From Spirochaetales bacterium (GTDB lineage: Bacteria; Spirochaetota; Spirochaetia; SZUA-6; JAFGRV01), in the NCBI GenBank assembly GCA_016935735.1, contig JAFGQK010000017.1:1-47055 (forward strand): DNA of 47,055 nt. Reading direction: 5' to 3'. This document shows positions 15,929 through 23,826 of the stretch, piece after piece (positions within the stretch are counted from its first letter, which is position 1; each line of letters begins with the position of its first letter). The notes below the pieces were generated by a model. The model did no database searches, was not told where the DNA came from, and was given only the letters and a program-made list of their open reading frames with translations. Made by a program: the position numbers and the translations under genes.

Positions 15929-16321
15929 GTGAATGAAAATCTTGCAGTAAAAACCGGAAAAAGAAAGACAGCGGTTGCACGTGTTTTTTTGCGGCAGGGA
16001 GATGGCAAAATAATCATAAATGGTAAATCCATAGATAAATATTTCCCTGGCGAAATATTCAGTATTATCGTAAGAAAACCACTGGAAGTAACAGATAATC
16101 TTTCCAATTATAATATAAAGATTAATGTAAAGGGTGGTGGATATTCCGGACAGGCAGGTGCCTGTCAACACGGTATTGCCAGGGTCCTCGCTTTTTATGA
16201 TACATCAAATCGTGCTGCGTTAAAATCAAACGGTTTTCTTACCCGTGATTCAAGAATGGTGGAAAGAAAGAAATACGGTCGCCGCGGTGCACGAAGAAGA
16301 TTCCAGTTCTCCAAGAGATAA
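15929..16321 (+). CDS. rpsI: 30S ribosomal protein S9
   Basis: Small-subunit ribosomal protein, 130 residues, full length. Motifs are TGKRKTAVARVFLRQGDGKIIINGKSIDKYF, NVKGGGYSGQAGACQHGIARVL, and the conserved basic tail DSRMVERKKYGRRGARRRFQFSKR, which reaches into the ribosomal P site. The start is GTG, preceded by AGGAG eight bases upstream. Co-transcription with rplM is expected. Its last codons overlap the likely beginning of recX in another frame, which suggests translational coupling. Confidence 0.97.
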   Translation: MNENLAVKTGKRKTAVARVFLRQGDGKIIINGKSIDKYFPGEIFSIIVRKPLEVTDNLSNYNIKINVKGGGYSGQAGACQHGIARVLAFYDTSNRAALKSNGFLTRDSRMVERKKYGRRGARRRFQFSKR

Positions 16322-16910
16322 TCTTTATATTTCCGGGCTTAAAAATTTTAAAGGAAATAAAATAAAAATCATTTTCTCTGACGGAAGTTATATTCATGTA
16401 TTACAGGATATTGTCCTTAACAATCATATTTATGAAGGCAAGGAACTGACTCCTTTAACATATGAACAGTTAAAAAAGGATTCCGAAATACTGGAAGCGG
16501 AAAGATACGCTCTTTCCCTCCTCTCTTTCAGCCAGCATTCAAAAAAAAATCTGGCGTTAAAACTCACAAAACGCGGTTTTTCAAAGAACTGTATAAATGA
16601 CCTCATTTTTAAACTGGAAGACCTTGGATATCTTGATGATACGGAATTTGCAAAAACATGGGTGGCATCGAGGATTCTTCGTCACCCGGAAGGAAAGCAT
16701 GCACTTCTAGCAGGACTTCTAAAACAGGGAATCGAAAGAACAACAGCAGAAGAAGTGATACAAAAGCTTGTATCTGATGAAACAGAACTGGATCTTGCAG
16801 CCGGATTGTACAAAAAATTGACAGGACTTCACAAACAGGATGAAAAAATCGCAGCTGTTCTGAAAGCAAGGGGTTTTTCGTATGGAGTTGTGAGGAAGGT
16901 AATGGGTTAA
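16287..16910 (+). CDS. recX: RecX-family regulator of RecA
   Basis: Small cytoplasmic helical protein expected to bind RecA filaments and restrain recombination. Three-helix repeat units typical of RecX are visible: LEAERYALSLLSFSQHSKKNLALKLTKRGFSKNCINDLIFKLEDLGYLDDTEFAKTWVASRI, then HALLAGLLKQGIERTTAEEVIQKL, then a third repeat ending in ARGFSYGVVRKVM. The start is uncertain: GTG codons at 16245 and 16287 are both in frame inside the 3' end of rpsI, and neither has a ribosome binding site. The conserved part begins after the rpsI stop. I choose 16287 (207 residues) and infer coupling to rpsI. A recX directly behind rpsI, not beside recA, is unusual. The 171 bases after recX contain a weak inverted repeat but no T-run. 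Confidence 0.85.
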   Translation: MHEEDSSSPRDNLYISGLKNFKGNKIKIIFSDGSYIHVLQDIVLNNHIYEGKELTPLTYEQLKKDSEILEAERYALSLLSFSQHSKKNLALKLTKRGFSKNCINDLIFKLEDLGYLDDTEFAKTWVASRILRHPEGKHALLAGLLKQGIERTTAEEVIQKLVSDETELDLAAGLYKKLTGLHKQDEKIAAVLKARGFSYGVVRKVMG

Positions 16911-17081
16911 CATCCTTTTAAACCTGTTTATCCCAAAATAAACCAGGTAAATTATAGGATACTGTGGAAACTTTATTTATAGAAAAAAATAAACAAACAG
17001 TATTGTAATATTGAATTTTTTAAAGGAAATGTATATAGTATCTGGAATAAGCGTGTGTTTTTTTAAAAAAAGAATGTATAT

Positions 17082-17738
17082 ATGAAGAAGGAATTTTCAC
17101 AAATACCAGACACTTTCAAAGAGATCTGGACCGGAGAATTTGAATCGTTTGCATGGCACGATTTTTTGACAGCTATCCCATCTGCATTATTTTTAATAAC
17201 TTCATACAAAGCAAATGGCAAAGAAAATGCATGCCTGCAATCCTGGTCAACTTTCGTAGGTGATAAAGGTAAGTTTATTTGTATCATTGGTTCTGTTTCC
17301 AAATCCGGACATTTATATCAAACTATAAGGAAAACAAAGTGTTGTGTTCTTAATTTCCCCTCTCATGATATCTATGAAAAATGTTTACAAACAATTCAAA
17401 ACAATGATATTAATGCTGATGAAATAACAGATTCCGGTTTAACTGCCGAAAAAGCTGTTTCCGTTAATGCCCCAAGAATAAAAGAATGCTTTTTAAATAT
17501 TGAATGTGAGTATTTATGGGAACATGAGCATTTTAAAGATAGCCGTGATGTGACAATTGCTTTACGAGCAAAGCATATATGCATGGATGTTGATAAATGT
17601 AATGAAAATAAAATTGGACGATACGGCAAAACTGGATATATGTATAACATACATTCACCACGGAATCCTGAAACTGGCGAACTCACCCCGGATTGTATTG
17701 GTGCCTTAGAAAAATATAATATAAAAACAAAAAAATGA
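17082..17738 (+). CDS. Flavin reductase-like FMN-binding protein
   Basis: 218-residue cytoplasmic protein of the FMN-binding split-barrel class (flavin reductase-like domain). Features are ALFLITSYKANGKENACLQSWSTFVGD near residues 35-63, the usual FMN-contacting strand and loop, followed by FICIIGSVSKSGHLYQTIRKTKCCVLNF. An 11-residue insertion-like Asn/Asp-rich stretch lies near 105-115, and the C-terminal third (IGRYGKTGYMYNIHSPRNPETGEL) is conserved in relatives annotated as flavoredoxin-like. The partner oxidoreductase is unknown and the gene stands alone. TTGAAT-17-TATAGT at 17011-17039 may be its promoter. The ribosome binding site is weak. Confidence 0.8.
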   Translation: MKKEFSQIPDTFKEIWTGEFESFAWHDFLTAIPSALFLITSYKANGKENACLQSWSTFVGDKGKFICIIGSVSKSGHLYQTIRKTKCCVLNFPSHDIYEKCLQTIQNNDINADEITDSGLTAEKAVSVNAPRIKECFLNIECEYLWEHEHFKDSRDVTIALRAKHICMDVDKCNENKIGRYGKTGYMYNIHSPRNPETGELTPDCIGALEKYNIKTKK

Positions 17739-17824
17739 TTTCAAAAGGAAACATTATACGTGGCTTTCTTATGCTACTATTAAATATTGAATTGTTAATA
17801 AAATATAAAAGGGAATAATCTTTG

Positions 17825-19342
17825 TCAGTATATATACTTAAGACGCCCGCGTTCATCGGACTCGAATAGATAAATATCCCACCGGACCGCCATTGAACGT
17901 TTCTGTTCAAGCCGCTGGGAAATAAGAAGGCGGCTGCCGTCGGTGCGGAGATTAATCATGCCATAGTTTGCAACAGACCGCTGAATGACTTCGAGATACC
18001 CGTCCAGCCGTTCACTGGCTGCTTTTTTTTCCGCTTCGGTTGCAGCAGGATCATTGATAATAGCGGTCTCTGTATCGATTTTATCACGGAGTTCACTTCT
18101 TACCACATAGGGGTGCTTAATGCTTTCATTCCCTGATCGTGCAAGTTCCGTAGAGAAGATAAGCGGCCGTTCGGACCGGCTGTACTTTCCGATAATTCCC
18201 AGCGTATCGGGCCGGGGATGTGAATGGGGTTCATTATCCCCGCTGGAGATTATGGTAGCAATCGGATTGGTTGCCATAAGGAAACCGGGTGATATGTCTG
18301 CGCTTCCATGGTGACAGGCCTTGGCAATATCCGCTTCAAACCACTTACGCCCTTCTGTGATAAGAGTTTCCATTTCCCCGGGCGACTTCGGATTGGGGTC
18401 CAGTCCTGTATAATGCTTTAATAGATATTTCTGTGACAGTTCATTAAGATCACCCCCGAGGAAAATTTTTATATTCCCGATTTCAAGCAGCAGGATAATT
18501 GAATGACCGTTTTTTGTTACCCCATCGCTTCCCAGCCCTGGAAGGCCCACTTTCCCCGGTTCCAGTTCCCGGGGTACCGGCCCCAAAATCTTAAATGTCA
18601 TACCACGATCATCCTCCGGGGCATATCCCGGCAGGTATCCGGGATTCTGCCAATCCAGACTCGCCAGTAATCCCATAATATCGTTAACACGGCCGGAATC
18701 GACCGCGGTTTTCAATAGATTCGGATAAGTCCGGTTTCCCCGGCGTGCAGCATTGTTTGTAATCTTTTTCAATTCATCTATTGTTAGTACAAGACCGGTC
18801 AGGTAATTGGTTCGATCGTACTTTTCCACTGTTCCCAGCGAACTCTTTCCATCCAGAACCTGCTCAACAATTGTATTATGATAAATTGTTTCAATATACA
18901 CATTTTCGTGTTCAAGCAGTTCTTTAAAACCATAATAGTGGTCTTTATCCGGATGAGAAATTATATAAGATTCAAAGGTAAACTTTTTTTCAAATTTTCC
19001 GAATCGCCAGCGGAGGAATCGATACATATTATCAACTTCCCCTGCATCAATTATAATCGTCTTATCTTCCGGGGTTTGAATATGACATCCGTCACCCTGG
19101 CCGATATCTACGAAATTGACTTCCAGAATCCGGTTCTCCTGAAGGTTTTCCTTTCGAACCCACCCATTGCTGTTTCGTGCCCGGATTTCGAACCAGTTTC
19201 CATCAATCTGATCGATCCGTGCCCAGTCGCCCCAGAGAAGTTGATTCACCGGTGATTTCCCTTTTGTCGAGGTTTCTTTTCCCTTTTCTTTATACTGAAC
19301 TGCAAACGGATAACTGATAAAAACTTCATCACCAACGTTCAT
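17825..19342 (-). CDS. ComEC/Rec2-type metallo-beta-lactamase protein with N-terminal SH3-like domain
   Basis: 505 residues without a signal peptide. The N-terminus (about 1-80) looks like an SH3-type barrel ending in GWVRKENL. A metallo-beta-lactamase fold of the ComEC type follows: VNFVDIGQGDGCHIQTPEDKTIIIDAG, then SHPDKDHYYG (metal-binding His, Asp, His), LGGDLNE, and CHHGSADISPGFL. The membrane channel of true ComEC is absent, so this is a stand-alone hydrolase, perhaps acting on a nucleic acid or nucleotide. The start at 19342 follows AAGGAGG by five bases; an upstream frame to 19390 is not needed. The gene stands alone. An inverted repeat ACCAGTTGC/GCAACTGGT (19367-19375 and 19427-19435) brackets its presumed promoter. 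A defence role is possible but unsupported here. Confidence 0.85.
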   Translation of the reverse strand: MNVGDEVFISYPFAVQYKEKGKETSTKGKSPVNQLLWGDWARIDQIDGNWFEIRARNSNGWVRKENLQENRILEVNFVDIGQGDGCHIQTPEDKTIIIDAGEVDNMYRFLRWRFGKFEKKFTFESYIISHPDKDHYYGFKELLEHENVYIETIYHNTIVEQVLDGKSSLGTVEKYDRTNYLTGLVLTIDELKKITNNAARRGNRTYPNLLKTAVDSGRVNDIMGLLASLDWQNPGYLPGYAPEDDRGMTFKILGPVPRELEPGKVGLPGLGSDGVTKNGHSIILLLEIGNIKIFLGGDLNELSQKYLLKHYTGLDPNPKSPGEMETLITEGRKWFEADIAKACHHGSADISPGFLMATNPIATIISSGDNEPHSHPRPDTLGIIGKYSRSERPLIFSTELARSGNESIKHPYVVRSELRDKIDTETAIINDPAATEAEKKAASERLDGYLEVIQRSVANYGMINLRTDGSRLLISQRLEQKRSMAVRWDIYLFESDERGRLKYIY

Positions 19343-19366
19343 AGTATCCTCCTTACTGGATATGTT

Positions 19367-19435
19367 ACCAGTTGCGGGGGTATTATGCAATACATATAAT
19401 GAATAATTTTATTTATTCCTACCAGAGCAACTGGT
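19367..19435 (-). promoter_or_regulatory. Inverted repeat bracketing the promoter region of the metallo-beta-lactamase gene
   Basis: ACCAGTTGC at 19367-19375 and GCAACTGGT at 19427-19435 are exact nine-base complements separated by 51 bases of AT-rich sequence that should hold the minus-strand promoter. They could be two operator half-sites or the base of a cruciform. No -10/-35 pair of good quality was found between them. Confidence 0.35.
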
Positions 19436-19527
19436 GACTATGTTAAATCTTACAAAATCTCGCCCTTTATATCAACAAATCAACTGTCTATAAAGTGGAA
19501 AAGGATGCCCTTTATACCACTTCACTG

Positions 19528-19665
19528 AAGAACATAGCTCCGCAAATTATTTAATGGAAGAAAAGGGAAACCACCGATTACACAGAAATAGATAGAAAAA
19601 TCTGCGAAATCGGTGTCATCTGTGGTTTCATCTCTTTATTGTGGAAAATCGAAATTCCTGGACAA
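19528..19665. repeat. Interspersed repeat, copy 2
   Basis: Nearly identical to 13374-13502, with a nine-base insertion (TGTCATCTG) near 19614 and several substitutions that spoil the long stem of copy 1. The rest of the 19343-19820 gap has a small hairpin at 19494-19526 (AAGTGG/CCACTT) and TTGACA at 19691-19696 with a poor -10 at 19714, a possible promoter for the solute-binding protein. Confidence 0.9.
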
Positions 19666-19820
19666 AGAAATAAATGCAACCTCCCTTTTCTTGACATATT
19701 ATTACAAACATCTCTCTATCTCGGGATTAAATCCAAATTTCCCCCTTGTATTGAACCCCTGATTATGCTATTATTGAAATTTATTATTGTAAAAAAGATT
19801 TATTTCAGGAGATAAGGAAC

Positions 19821-20987
19821 ATGAAAAAAGGATTTATTGTACTTGCCGTTATTCTGTTTATCCTTGTTTCATTGCTCAACGGATGTGCGAAATCGAAATC
19901 GTCACAGGAAGATGCCGGTATTATTAAAGTGGGAGTTGCCCAGGCATTGTCCGGCCCAATCGCTCCTTACGGGGAATCGATACGGAAAGGAATACTCCTG
20001 GCAATAAAGCAAATCAATGAACAGGAATATGCGGGAAAGGGTATAAAAATACAACTAATTATTGAAGATACAGGAGGAGACCGGGAACAGACAACAAATG
20101 TTTTTAAAAAATTCATTACCCGGGATAAGGTCGCTGCAATCCTGGGACCTACGTTAGACGATTGTGCGTTTACCGCAGACCCCCTGGCACAAAACGCAGG
20201 AATCCCGGTTATCGGCTCCAGTACAGTGGCAGAAGGAATTACGGATATTGGAGATTGTGTATTCAGGACATGCCATCCCGAGAGCGTGATTATTTCCAAT
20301 ACAATTTTAACACTTGTGGAAAAACGGGGTATGTCCGGGGTAGCGGTCATGTACGGTAATAATGACCAGTATACAAAGAACGGGTTTGATTTCTTTTCCG
20401 CAGCACTTGCTGCCAATAAAGTAACCGTGCTTACCGTCGAACCCTTTGCAAGAGGGGATACTGATTTCCACACGCAGCTTAAGAAAATCAAGCCTTTGAA
20501 CCCGCAGGCTATCATAACCAGCGCCCTGGCAGAAGAAGCTGCTACTATTATGATACAGGCACATGAACTCGGGATGACGGATGTCTATTTTGTCGGGGGC
20601 AATGGATTTAATACCCGCAGATTAATACAAATAGCAGGGAAAAATGCCGAAGGTGCTGTAAGCGGTGCTGCCTGGTTTCTCCATAATCCTGTACCGGAGA
20701 ATAAACAATTCATTAAAAACTTTGGGTCAGTATACTTAATGGATCCTGACCAATTTGCCGCTCATGCTTATGCTGCTGCATTGGTTCTGGCAGAAGCCAT
20801 ACGCAGGACAGGATTCTCTCTTTCTTCGAGATATATAAAACCCGGGGCAATCCGCGACGAACTTTCCCGGATAATAAATTTCCCTACACCCCTGGGGAAT
20901 TTCAGCTTTGATAAAAACAGGGAACCTCTTTATAAACCTGCTGTTTTGATTATACAAAACACGGTGTTCAGCCTGTTTGAAAAATAA
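19821..20987 (+). CDS. Branched-chain amino acid-type ABC solute-binding lipoprotein (LivK-like)
   Basis: Periplasmic ligand-binding lipoprotein of 388 residues. The lipobox is LLNGC (Cys22). The type I periplasmic fold is clear: IKVGVAQALSGPIAPYGESIRKGILLAIKQIN, then VAAILGPTLDDCAFTADPLAQNAGIPVIGSST, GMSGVAVMYGNNDQYTKNGFDFFSAAL, and PQAIITSALAEEAATIMIQAHELGM. These match the Peripla_BP_6 class. No permease or ATPase gene is near. The next gene, a dockerin GH6 protein, starts 27 bases downstream and probably shares the transcript, so the bound ligand may be a product of polysaccharide breakdown, a signal for a sensor, or an amino acid. That link is inference. Confidence 0.88.
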   Translation: MKKGFIVLAVILFILVSLLNGCAKSKSSQEDAGIIKVGVAQALSGPIAPYGESIRKGILLAIKQINEQEYAGKGIKIQLIIEDTGGDREQTTNVFKKFITRDKVAAILGPTLDDCAFTADPLAQNAGIPVIGSSTVAEGITDIGDCVFRTCHPESVIISNTILTLVEKRGMSGVAVMYGNNDQYTKNGFDFFSAALAANKVTVLTVEPFARGDTDFHTQLKKIKPLNPQAIITSALAEEAATIMIQAHELGMTDVYFVGGNGFNTRRLIQIAGKNAEGAVSGAAWFLHNPVPENKQFIKNFGSVYLMDPDQFAAHAYAAALVLAEAIRRTGFSLSSRYIKPGAIRDELSRIINFPTPLGNFSFDKNREPLYKPAVLIIQNTVFSLFEK

Positions 20988-21014
20988 TTTTATTTATAAA
21001 AAAGGAGAAAGAAG

Positions 21015-22559
21015 ATGCATAAACAAAACATATTATGTAAAAGAGTACCGGGGATATTCCTTGTTCTGGTATTTCTGGTATTTCTTGCAGGTATGGCAGT
21101 TGTTTACAGCCAGTCAACACCTGCGATAGGGGATGTTAATGATGATGATACTATCGATATTATCGATGCCCTGCTTATTGCCCAGTATTATGTGGGCCTG
21201 AATCCTCCCATATTTTTTCCCTCTTTAGCAGATGTAAATGAAAGCGGGATGATTGATATTGTCGATGCCCTTAATGTGGCACAGTATTCAGTGGGATTAA
21301 TCACGACACTCCCCCCGGGAACCCAACCGACCCCGACACCGGCAGGGACCCTTCTGGATAACCCATTCGAAGGCGCATCATGGTATATTGATCCCGAATG
21401 GTCTGCACAGGCCATGGCAGGTGGCGGTGGGAAGATTGCAGATTGTAATACGGCGATTATTCTCGAATACGCCGGTTCGATTACAGATGGCATCGGACTC
21501 CGGGGACACCTGGACAATGCACGGGAACAGAACAGCAACCTTATTCTCATCGGTCTTTACTGTCTTCCCCGGGAATGCGGTTTCTATTGGCAGGATCCTC
21601 TTTTTAACTATTTCAACTGGTATGTTAATGAAATAATCGATCCTGTTGCTTCTATTCTGTCCGACCCGCTTTACCGGGACATCCGCAAAGTCATCCTCAT
21701 TGAACCGGAAACCCTGGTAAACCTTATAACAAACCTCGACATAGCAGCGTGTGCCGAAATGAACGGTCCCGGCGGATATATCGATATGATCCGGTATGCA
21801 ATTAACCAGCTGCGTGCAATCCCCCATACCTATTTATATGTAGATATCGCTTTCTCGGGCTGGCTTGGCTGGTATGACAACTTTAGTCCTGCCGCAGATC
21901 TGATGACCAGTGTCATAAAAGGCACAACAAATGGTCTGGACAGTATTTCGGGTTTTATTTGTAATACGCTAAATTATTCCCCCCTCGAAGAACCATACCT
22001 GCCGGATCCTTACCTTGAAGTGAATGGAAAAGCTATCCGGTCTTCAATTTTTTATGAATGGAACATGTACCTTGCGGAACTTAAATACACCCAGGATATG
22101 TACGCTGCCTTTGTGGAACGGGGCTTTCCTCCTTCCATAGGAATGCTCATCAATACGTCACGGAATGGGTGGGGCGGGCTTGACCGGCCGGCAGGGGTGA
22201 GTTCCTCCACGGATCTCGATACCTATGTAAACGAGTCCCGCATAGACAGGAGATTACACCGCGGGAACTGGTGTAATCAACCCGGGGGCATAGGAGAACG
22301 GCCCCGGGCCAATCCGGCACCGAACATCGATGCATATGTGTGGTCATGGCCGCCCGGATTATCGGACGGCATCAGTGCTCCCGGTGTGGATCCGGATAAC
22401 CCGAATAATACATTCAAGGTAATGTGTGATCCGGAGGGACAGAGTATCTACTATAAACAAGTTGGGACCGGTGCGTTGCCTGGTGCACCCCACAGGGGAA
22501 GATGGAACCAGGATCATTTTGAATTGCTTCTCCGGAATGCATACCCCCCGCTGAACTAA
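21015..22559 (+). CDS. GH6 cellobiohydrolase/endoglucanase-like protein with N-terminal dockerin; altered active site
   Basis: Secreted 514-residue protein. Signal peptide to about 32, dockerin type I pair at 39-95 (DVNDDDTIDIIDALLIAQYYVGL and DVNESGMIDIVDALNVAQYSVGL), Pro/Thr linker 98-113, then a GH6 domain about 116-514. GH6 motifs are NPFEGASWYIDPEWSAQA, YVDIAFSGWLGW and WSWPPGLSDG. The first signature (P-x-R-D-C) reads PRECG, with the Asp replaced by Glu187 and one residue missing. In the second, IEPD reads IEPE (Glu232), the position of the proton donor (Asp221 in Trichoderma Cel6A). The third Asp (LSDG) remains. The substitutions make normal catalysis doubtful. Having the dockerin at the N-terminus is also unusual. 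The ribosome binding site AAAGGAGAAAG precedes the ATG. Confidence 0.88.
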   Translation: MHKQNILCKRVPGIFLVLVFLVFLAGMAVVYSQSTPAIGDVNDDDTIDIIDALLIAQYYVGLNPPIFFPSLADVNESGMIDIVDALNVAQYSVGLITTLPPGTQPTPTPAGTLLDNPFEGASWYIDPEWSAQAMAGGGGKIADCNTAIILEYAGSITDGIGLRGHLDNAREQNSNLILIGLYCLPRECGFYWQDPLFNYFNWYVNEIIDPVASILSDPLYRDIRKVILIEPETLVNLITNLDIAACAEMNGPGGYIDMIRYAINQLRAIPHTYLYVDIAFSGWLGWYDNFSPAADLMTSVIKGTTNGLDSISGFICNTLNYSPLEEPYLPDPYLEVNGKAIRSSIFYEWNMYLAELKYTQDMYAAFVERGFPPSIGMLINTSRNGWGGLDRPAGVSSSTDLDTYVNESRIDRRLHRGNWCNQPGGIGERPRANPAPNIDAYVWSWPPGLSDGISAPGVDPDNPNNTFKVMCDPEGQSIYYKQVGTGALPGAPHRGRWNQDHFELLLRNAYPPLN

Positions 22560-22681
22560 AAGTGATATAACGGATTTTTTTATTTTAAACCTTTTATTTC
22601 TCCGTTTCATTGTACTATAATAGATATGTACTTTACAGCAGGGAATAAACACTGAAACAGAAGGGAAAGGAAGGTAACTAT

Positions 22682-23797
22682 ATGAACAAATCTCATGTCA
22701 TCGTCTGTATTCAGACAGTACTTCTACTTATCTCATCATTCTGTTTTTCTGAATCAATCGGGGTTATTACCTATAAAGAAGGCGAAGTGAGTATCACAAG
22801 GGATGAAGCTGAATTGGAGGATGTCGATGCAGATACAATGATCGAGAATTATGATGTTATCACTACCGGGAACGATGGATTTGTGGAAATGGATATGACA
22901 ACAACTCCTGGACAGACATTATGTATTACTGTAATGGCGGATACGGTTTTTTCTGTCGAGATTGACGAACATGAATCTTCGGAAACCACAACCTTTGAAA
23001 TGTTTACAGGAAGCCTTGCTTTAAAAGTGGGTACATTAATGAAAAATGAAACGGTTGATGTTCAGACAGAATCGGCAAGTATGGGTGTAAGGGGAACCCT
23101 TTTTGAGGTGACCAGTGAGGTAACCGGTGATCTCCTTATAACCTGCGAAGAAGGAGAAGTGGTCTGTATTGATGAGGATGGTGAAGAACAAACTGTTGAG
23201 CCCGGGTTTGTTGTGGAAAAAAATCCAGGAGAAAAGTTCAGGAGAAATAATATAAAAAAAGAAGAACTTATGGCGTTCAGAAAAGAATGGAGAAACAACA
23301 GGCGGGACGCTTTTAAAAAAGACGGTTTGCCAGCTTTCAGACGTTATGCAGTCAAGTTTGACCGGCTTTACACGGTCTTAATACGGCTTGCAGATGAATT
23401 GAAAAAACATGCGGATATACTGGAACGCTGGAAGCGTTCTTTAAAGACCGGGAAAAAACCACCGGCAAACCAGCTGAAACAGGATATTAAAAAGATAGAG
23501 CCGGTTCTGGTGGAAATGAAGAAAGTCATGAATATTTTCGAACGGGTTGTTACCCAGCTTAAACTCATGGAACCCTATCATCAGCAGGGTTATCTGAAAG
23601 GAGATATGAAAAAAGGATTTAAAGTGGAACAATTTTATAAACAGATGAAAAAAAAGCTGCATGAAATAACCGGGATATTCAAGAGGGTACGCCGTGTGGT
23701 GAAATTGTTCATAAGAATGAATAATGGTCATTTCCCGAGACAGAAGGCGAGGGTAAAGTTTGACCATGATTTTGATGATTATAATCCGGAGTTTTAA
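22682..23797 (+). CDS. FecR-domain secreted protein
   Basis: Exported protein of 371 residues. Signal peptide about 1-23. The FecR fold follows: IGVITYKEGEVSITRDEAELEDVDADTMIENYDVITTGNDGFVEMDM, and TESASMGVRGTLFEV with the conserved VRGT-type turn, ending LLITCEEGEVVCIDEDGEEQTVEPG. Residues about 190-371 are highly charged and helical (Lys, Arg, Glu), probably coiled coil. FecR domains sense periplasmic or surface signals and often act with regulators. Here the partner is probably the adenylate cyclase 29 bases downstream. TATAAT at 22616-22621 may be the -10 of the pair. Confidence 0.85.
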   Translation: MNKSHVIVCIQTVLLLISSFCFSESIGVITYKEGEVSITRDEAELEDVDADTMIENYDVITTGNDGFVEMDMTTTPGQTLCITVMADTVFSVEIDEHESSETTTFEMFTGSLALKVGTLMKNETVDVQTESASMGVRGTLFEVTSEVTGDLLITCEEGEVVCIDEDGEEQTVEPGFVVEKNPGEKFRRNNIKKEELMAFRKEWRNNRRDAFKKDGLPAFRRYAVKFDRLYTVLIRLADELKKHADILERWKRSLKTGKKPPANQLKQDIKKIEPVLVEMKKVMNIFERVVTQLKLMEPYHQQGYLKGDMKKGFKVEQFYKQMKKKLHEITGIFKRVRRVVKLFIRMNNGHFPRQKARVKFDHDFDDYNPEF

Positions 23798-23826
23798 TTG
23801 CATAGCAATCCTGGATAAAAGGAAAA

